From contig CALSFV010000264.1 in NCBI GenBank assembly GCA_943737045.1, positions 124,001-188,000 on the forward strand: DNA of 64,000 bases. The letters are read 5' to 3'. The translations under genes and the position numbers were made by a program. Below are positions 1 to 9,000 of the stretch, piece by piece (position 1 is the stretch's first letter; each line of letters begins with the position of its first letter). The DNA comes from Parapristionchus giblindavisi (Eukaryota > Nematoda > Chromadorea > Rhabditida > Diplogasteridae). The notes under the pieces are model-generated. The model saw nothing but the letters and a program-made list of their open reading frames with translations. It was not told the DNA's origin and searched no databases.

Positions 1-63
1 TGAGTATGAATCAATCGATATTACTGTATTCTAAAGACTATCGTAATCTGTAGTCGTTTTCAG

Positions 64-3000
64 TGGAACTTCCCTCTTCTTATGCAAGCATGGAAGCTCG
101 GACCAGCTCTTGCCATGGGTAATACTGTAGTGATGAAAGTAGCTGAACAAACTCCTCTATCTGCCCTTCATGTTGCCAGTCTTATCAAGGAGGTATTACT
201 GTAATTATCGTACCTATGTTCACCGTAATCCCATCCTCAGGCTGGTTTCCCTGCTGGAGTAGTGAATATTCTTCCTGGATTTGGTGCCACAGCTGGTCAT
301 GCAGTCTCTTCACATCAAGATATTGATAAGGTACGATAATGAATGATGATTATTGATTGATTGAAGAGATGTATTGATTGATTGAAGGTTGCATTCACTG
401 GATCAACAGAAGTAGGTAGACTTGTAATGAAAGCCGCTGCTGAGAGCAACCTCAAAAAGTATATTATTATATTTTGATGTAAACTATTTATGTCATACAT
501 TCAGAGTAACTCTTGAATTGGGTGGAAAGTCACCCAATATCATCTTTGCTGATGCTGATATCGATTCAGCTGTTCAACAAGCTAATCACGGTCTATTCCT
601 CAATCAGGTACTATATAGACTAAGTACGGTATCGATGTTTATCGATCCATTCAGGGACAATGTTGTTGTGCAGGATCTCGTACTTTTGTTGAAGGAAAGG
701 TTGGCGTATACAGTATGAGAGTACTGTAAGTGATGATATATTGATTGATTGTAGATCTATGATGAATTTGTTGCTCGATCAAAGGAATTGGCAGAGAAGA
801 CTGTTGTAGGAGATCCATTCAATCTATCCACTACTCAAGGACCTCAGGTATACTGTATCTATGGAGTACTGTATATACGGAGTGATGATATAGATTGATG
901 GAACTCAAGTGAATACAATTATGAGCTATATTGAAGCAGGAAAGAAGGAAGGAGCTCAATTGGTTACTGGAGGAAAGAAGGTTAGTTCAAGATTATATTG
1001 AATTATTCAAGTCAATCGGTAATACTCGACGCCTCTTTCGAATATGATACTTATGAGAGACTTTCTGGCTCAAGTGACATTCTCTTGGCAGTTGGCCAAA
1101 AAGTGATATGAACCGATCGGGCCCAAATCGTGCACAGTTGTTGTATGGGCTGACATGAGCTCACAGACGGAGTTTGGGTTCGTCATACTCTGGTATTTTG
1201 CCACTTAAAGTCTACTTAAACTTTCCCACTTTAAGTAGACTTTAAGTAAACTTAAAGTGAGACGTAAGTCTACTTAAAGTGGTGTGGTATACTGTAATGC
1301 ATTTCGTCAAATGTTCTTTCACTTAAAGTTTACTTAAAGTCTACTTAAAGTCTGTGACGTAGTTTAAGTAGACTTTAAGTGGCAAAATACCAGAGTATCT
1401 GCACCCTCGCTAAATATCGTAAGTTCGATAAAGTGTCATAAAAATTTCAAAGTTTACGGATTCGTTCGATATGTGTATACGACGAAGGGCAATAGTAAGC
1501 AGATAAATTCCAACAAGTATCATGCCGATCCAAAACCGTGGGGCCGAGAAAAAATTTTAAAAAGAAATAAAAAAATTTGTTTTACTTTTCCTGCAATTGC
1601 CTATCGGTGAGGGTCATTTTTTATTCCTTCAATTTGACGAGTATTCAATAGTGTTGTAAGGAATGCCGATCCTGGATACCTGTACTTGATAGCAAACTGT
1701 CACGGTTTGCTAATGTTTGATAGCTTATTGACCACTACCAAGTACACGTAACCAGGGGGACGACACCCTTTTACTAATGATCGCAACCAAAAGTCAAAAG
1801 ATTACTCGCAAGTAAACTAACAATACTCACAATCGCAACTGCAAGTTTGCACGTAATCGCAACTACGCGCTTGTGATCGCAACCACAATACTATACTCGC
1901 AAGTATACTTCTTACAATCGCAACTGTAAGGATCCGCAATCGCAACTACGGATAATAATAGACTAGACCGAGAAGAGACGAAGATCAAAGACCAGAGATC
2001 AGACGACGACTATTCAATATGACGAAGAAGAAGACAAGATAAAGATGAGGTTAAGGACCTCGTTTGATGTGGAGAAGACGAAGATGATTTAATAATTCAT
2101 AGAACTTTATCTACAGTTCACAATCAACAACGAAGTTAGGCAAGGACCGGAGAGGGGAACGACTACTAACAACTCATTCACAACTGACTACCGAACTAAC
2201 AACTAACACAAATCATAGAGAGAAAGGACACGTGTAATAGCATTTACATAATGAATAAATTAGTGATGGATAGAGAGAGTAATTAGGGACGTTATGTACG
2301 AACTGCAAGGGATTTGAATAACAATTATGCTAATATATGAAAGGACCACAATAATTATCAATCAATAATGGATCTACTATACATGCCACCTCCTTCGAAG
2401 AATGCGTCCTCGCATTCAATCTTGATTACGGTGGGGATGGTGATATGGCTCGACTTCTAGCAGCAGCAACGATCCTTGACGTAGAAGACTGTCTTGAAGA
2501 TGACGAAACGATCAACGACGACGAAAAGAATGTAGATGATTGACATGTAGATGAGAGTACGGTAGTTGATAATGGGTAGGTATTGATAATAATATGAAAA
2601 AAGTATGATATGAATAAGTATGATACAACACAAAATAATGAATGAATATGATGAATGAAGACGACGAACATCCAGCTTCCTTCTTCCTTTAACGACATCG
2701 GCTCCCTGCTGACAATACCGACGATAACTCCTTGTCTGGTTCTCTCAGGACCACCTTCTTTCGATCCAATTGCTCAACCTTCACATCATCTGACAGGACC
2801 AACAACAACTGCTTATCCGGTTCCCTTGGGACCATTTTCCTTCGATCCAGCTGTTCCACCTTCACATCCTGATCTAACACAATCTCACACGACACAGCTC
2901 CTAAATCCATCTCCACGACCACTCGACCTTCACAATTCTTCTTTACGATCTCCTTCTTACTGACATTCTTTCCATCTCCAAGAACACTGTCAAGTCCATT

Positions 3001-6000
3001 CACCGTATCTACACTAACAACAACTCCATTGAACTTCCTATCAACCTCCTTGACCTCCTTAACAACATCCTCCTTCACAATAACATCCTCCTCAATACCA
3101 ACTTCATCTTTAACAATATCATCCTTCTTCTCAACAATATCCTCCTTCTCAGCAATATCCTTTTTCTCAACATCCTTGTCTTCAATACTACCCTTCTTCT
3201 CAAAATCATCTTGACCGACAATATATTCTTCCTTAATAACATCATCCTTAATAACATCTTCCTTTTTAGCAATATCTTTCTTCTTAACAGCATCCTCAAA
3301 CTCTTCAACAATATCCTCCTCCTCAATAATATCTTCATTAATAATATCTTTCTCATTAATATCTTCTTCTTTAAAAATATCCTTCTCATTAATAGTACTC
3401 TCCTTCTCAACAATATACTCCTTTTTAACAATATCCTTCTCCTTTTTATCAACATCCTCCTCAACAATATCTTCATCTTTAATCATATACTCATGCTCAA
3501 TAATGTCATTATAAGCAATATCTTCCTTAATAACCTCTTTAATAATATCCCCCTTATCAACAATCTGTTCCTGTACATTGTATCTCTTAGATGAACTTCC
3601 TCCTACTGTTACCGTATCCATCTCATTAGGTACCACACAACCTATCCTTGACTCGACAGCTTCACACTTATTACTACCATTACCTCCATCAATGACCTCA
3701 TTTATAATGCTCAACTCCATATCCATAGGCTCCAAGGCACTTTGCTTCGATATAATACACGGCTTTTTCCATTCCGTGTCAACTACTCCTTCATTACACC
3801 ACATATTTACTCCTGAATCTACTCCCGAAACTGTGGCTCCAACGGTCTTCACCTGATCTCCCTGAGTATCAGTGCTATCCGCGACCACATTTTCCTCAAC
3901 GGCATCTCTTATCATATCCCTAACTGGATCACGATTAGCCGTATTTACTTCATCACCCTTATCGAAACACACCTGCACTTGTAATCCTCCAGTTAATATA
4001 CATTGAGCGTCTTGAGCATCATTCTGAGCTCCTTCTCCGGTATGGGTCTCGTCAATCTTTACACCTGCTTTATCTATACATTGTTCTTCCTGTACACTCA
4101 TATCTTTTCCACAATCAATAGTCTTCATGTACTCGTATCGTAATATATGATCCTTCAGTACCTCATATGTTGCATCTTCTTTACCATAGAGTCTGCGCAA
4201 TTCTTCATATTCCTCGTGATTTTTGTGCATCGGAATAAATATATTCTTTCTCCAATAATCTTTATCAATAAGATCATCTTCACACAGTTTCTCGGTGAGG
4301 AACTCCAATTCTAAGCAGACACCACTAAATTCTCGACCATCCAATGTGAGACTTCTTAATCTTCTTTTAATCTCCACTTCCTCAGGTTCCATTCTTTCCT
4401 GACATGCAACCCACAACCACAACATACAGTCATTGAGTGGTCTACCTTGATACTTCACAGGAAGTCGTTCGTACTCCTCCTTCGCTATTCCTGTGATCAT
4501 CTCCTTAAATACTTTTTTCCTTACGTCATCTTCCATATCTCCATATCTCAACATGAATCCCTCTTTGAATTCTTTCCAGTATCTGGATCTTCCATCGTAC
4601 TTCTTCAGAGGTGGTAACAGAGAAGGGTTTACCATCTCACCAATCATTATCCTACTCTCCATCGAATGCAATCGATGCGAATCAGTTACTCTCTAATCCA
4701 ATACAATTATGCAAATGATGTAAACGTCACACGCGCACGTGAGCAATATCGATCAATCAATCAGTCCTCGATAATCAATGATCAATCAGTCAATCTTCAA
4801 TGATCTTTCTTCAATAATCAATAGTCAATCAATATCAATAATCAAATCTTGTCCTTCTCAGTTTAGACCCGGCTTGGCCCCCATGTAAGGAATGCCGATC
4901 CTGGATACCTGTACTTGATAGCAAACTGTCACGGTTTGCTAATGTTTGATAGCTTATTGACCACTACCAAGTACACGTAACCAGGGGGACGACACCCTTT
5001 TACTAATGATCGCAACCAAAAGTCAAAAGATTACTCGCAAGTAAACTAACAATACTCACAATCGCAACTGCAAGTTTGCACGTAATCGCAACTACGCGCT
5101 TGTGATCGCAACCACAATACTATACTCGCAAGTATACTTCTTACAATCGCAACTGTAAGGATCCGCAATCGCAACTACGGATAATAATAGACTAGACCGA
5201 GAAGAGACGAAGATCAAAGACCAGAGATCAGACGACGACTATTCAATATGACGAAGAAGAAGACAAGATAAAGATGAGGTTAAGGACCTCGTTTGATGTG
5301 GAGAAGACGAAGATGATTTAATAATTCATAGAACTTTATCTACAGTTCACAATCAACAACGAAGTTAGGCAAGGACCGGAGAGGGGAACGACTACTAACA
5401 ACTCATTCACAACTGACTACCGAACTAACAACTAACACAAATCATAGAGAGAAAGGACACGTGTAATAGCATTTACATAATGAATAAATTAGTGATGGAT
5501 AGAGAGAGTAATTAGGGACGTTATGTACGAACTGCAAGGGATTTGAATAACAATTATGCTAATATATGAAAGGACCACAATAATTATCAATCAATAATGG
5601 ATCTACTATACATGCCACCTCCTTCGAAGAATGCGTCCTCGCATTCAATCTTGATTACGGTGGGGATGGTGATATGGCTCGACTTCTAGCAGCAGCAACG
5701 ATCCTTGACGTAGAAGACTGTCTTGAAGATGACGAAACGATCAACGACGACGAAAAGAATGTAGATGATTGACATGTAGATGAGAGTACGGTAGTTGATA
5801 ATGGGTAGGTATTGATAATAATATGAAAAAAGTATGATATGAATAAGTATGATACAACACAAAATAATGAATGAATATGATGAATGAAGACGACGAGCAT
5901 CCAGCTTCCTTCTTCCTTTAACGACATCGGCTCCCTGCTGACAATACCGACGATAACTCCTTGTCTGGTTCTCTCAGGACCACCTTCTTTCGATCCAATT

Positions 6001-9000
6001 GCTCAACCTTCACATCATCTGACAGGACCAACAACAACTGCTTATCCGGTTCCCTTGGGACCATTTTCCTTCGATCCAGCTGTTCCACCTTCACATCCTG
6101 ATCTAACACAATCTCACACGACACAGCTCCTAAATCCATCTCCACGACCACTCGACCTTCACAATTCTTCTTTACGATCTCCTTCTTACTGACATTCTTT
6201 CCATCTCCAAGAACACTGTCAAGTCCATTCACCGTATCTACACTAACAACAACTCCATTGAACTTCCTATCAACCTCCTTGACCTCCTTAACAACATCCT
6301 CCTTCACAATAACATCCTCCTCAATACCAACTTCATCTTTAACAATATCATCCTTCTTCTCAACAATATCCTCCTTCTCAGCAATATCCTTTTTCTCAAC
6401 ATCCTTGTCTTCAATACTACCCTTCTTCTCAAAATCATCTTGACCGACAATATATTCTTCCTTAATAACATCATCCTTAATAACATCTTCCTTTTTAGCA
6501 ATATCTTTCTTCTTAACAGCATCCTCAAACTCTTCAACAATATCCTCCTCCTCAATAATATCTTCATTAATAATATCTTTCTCATTAATATCTTCTTCTT
6601 TAAAAATATCCTTCTCATTAATAGTACTCTCCTTCTCAACAATATACTCCTTTTTAACAATATCCTTCTCCTTTTTATCAACATCCTCCTCAACAATATC
6701 TTCATCTTTAATCATATACTCATGCTCAATAATGTCATTATAAGCAATATCTTCCTTAATAACCTCTTTAATAATATCCCCCTTATCAACAATCTGTTCC
6801 TGTACATTGTATCTCTTAGATGAACTTCCTCCTACTGTTACCGTATCCATCTCATTAGGTACCACACAACCTATCCTTGACTCGACAGCTTCACACTTAT
6901 TACTACCATTACCTCCATCAATGACCTCATTTATAATGCTCAACTCCATATCCATAGGCTCCAAGGCACTTTGCTTCGATATAATACACGGCTTTTTCCA
7001 TTCCGTGTCAACTACTCCTTCATTACACCACATATTTACTCCTGAATCTACTCCCGAAACTGTGGCTCCAACGGTCTTCACCTGATCTCCCTGAGTATCA
7101 GTGCTATCCGCGACCACATTTTCCTCAACGGCATCTCTTATCATATCCCTAACTGGATCACGATTAGCCGTATTTACTTCATCACCCTTATCGAAACACA
7201 CCTGCACTTGTAATCCTCCAGTTAATATACATTGAGCGTCTTGAGCATCATTCTGAGCTCCTTCTCCGGTATGGGTCTCGTCAATCTTTACACCTGCTTT
7301 ATCTATACATTGTTCTTCCTGTACACTCATATCTTTTCCACAATCAATAGTCTTCATGTACTCGTATCGTAATATATGATCCTTCAGTACCTCATATGTT
7401 GCATCTTCTTTACCATAGAGTCTGCGCAATTCTTCATATTCCTCGTGATTTTTGTGCATCGGAATAAATATATTCTTTCTCCAATAATCTTTATCAATAA
7501 GATCATCTTCACACAGTTTCTCGGTGAGGAACTCCAATTCTAAGCAGACATCACTAAATTCTCGACCATCCAATGTGAGACTTCTTAATCTTCTTTTAAT
7601 CTCCACTTCCTCAGGTTCCATTCTTTCCTGACATGCAACCCACAACCACAACATACAGTCATTGAGTGGTCTACCTTGATACTTCACAGGAAGTCGTTCG
7701 TACTCCTCCTTCGCTATTCCTGTGATCATCTCCTTAAATACTTTTTTCCTTACGTCATCTTCCATATCTCCATATCTCAACATGAATCCCTCTTTGAATT
7801 CTTTCCAGTATCTGGATCTTCCATCGTACTTCTTCAGAGGTGGTAACAGAGAAGGGTTTACCATCTCACCAATCATTATCCTACTCTCCATCGAATGCAA
7901 TCGATGCGAATCAGTTACTCTCTAATCCAATACAATTATGCAAATGATGTAAACGTCACACGCGCACGTGAGCAATATCGATCAATCAATCAGTCCTCGA
8001 TAATCAATGATCAATCAGTCAATCTTCAATGATCTTTCTTCAATAATCAATAGTCAATCAATATCAATAATCAAATCTTGTCCTTCTCAGTTTAGACCCG
8101 GCTTGGCCCCCATGTAAGGAATGCCGATCCTGGATACCTGTACTTGATAGCAAACTGTCACGGTTTGCTAATGTTTGATAGCTTATTGACCACTACCAAG
8201 TACACGTAACCAGGGGGACGACACCCTTTTACTAATGATCGCAACCAAAAGTCAAAAGATTACTCGCAAGTAAACTAACAATACTCACAATCGCAACTGC
8301 AAGTTTGCACGTAATCGCAACTACGCGCTTGTGATCGCAACCACAATACTATACTCGCAAGTATACTTCTTACAATCGCAACTGTAAGGATCCGCAATCG
8401 CAACTACGGATAATAATAGACTAGACCGAGAAGAGACGAAGATCAAAGACCAGAGATCAGACGACGACTATTCAATATGACGAAGAAGAAGACAAGATAA
8501 AGATGAGGTTAAGGACCTCGTTTGATGTGGAGAAGACGAAGATGATTTAATAATTCATAGAACTTTATCTACAGTTCACAATCAACAACGAAGCTAGGCA
8601 AGGACCGGAGAGGGGAACGACTACTAACAACTCATTCACAACTGACTACCGAACTAACAACTAACACAAATCATAGAGAGAAAGGACACGTGTAATAGCA
8701 TTTACATAATGAATAAATTAGTGATGGATAGAGAGAGTAATTAGGGACGTTATGTACGAACTGCAAGGGATTTGAATAACAATTATGCTAATATATGAAA
8801 GGACCACAATAATTATCAATCAATAATGGATCTACTATACAGTGTAACTACTATATGAAAATGAATTAAAACAAATTGGGAAAAAGTTGCCTTATTCCCG
8901 AAAAACCACGATTAATTTGCCTTTTTTCGCCAACTGAGCGAATAAGCATTTACCGGTTACGGTTATGCAAATTCAAAAATTCAAAATTGATATTTTTTTC

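Larger units (their letters stand above)
1655..8841 (-). mobile_element. Tandem LTR retroelement array (LTR-gag-LTR-gag-LTR), minus orientation
   Basis: Three near-identical 729-bp LTRs (1655-2383, 4884-5612, 8113-8841) begin TGTAAGG and end TATACA on the plus strand. They enclose two 2.5-kb internal regions; the period is 3229 bp. A 4-bp duplication GTGT flanks the whole array (1651-1654 and 8842-8845), and removing the array restores the fold-back arm. On the minus strand a candidate primer-binding site starting TGGGGGCCAAGCCGGGTC abuts the 5' LTR (4866-4883 and 8095-8112), and a purine tract with GGAGGTGG abuts the 3' LTR (2384-2397 and 5613-5626). The copies differ at only a few bases by eye, so the insertion is young. 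Each unit has a single large ORF and no protease, reverse transcriptase, RNase H or integrase, so it is non-autonomous. Confidence 0.93.

Noticed and set aside
2426..2698. 90-residue minus-strand frame overlapping the end of the gag-like ORF
   Set aside because: Low-complexity Ser-rich frame outside the main ORF, with no domain. It could be a tiny second frame of the element, but nothing supports translation.
2655..3856. Plus-strand frames across the gag-like ORF (Asn/Ile/Leu/Ser-rich)
   Set aside because: Antisense shadows of the KEEDIV-repeat region; composition follows from the repeat.
4866..4883. Primer-binding site matched to the tRNA-Ala in this window
   Set aside because: The 18-nt site does not pair with the 3' end of that tRNA-Ala. 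The primer tRNA is unidentified.
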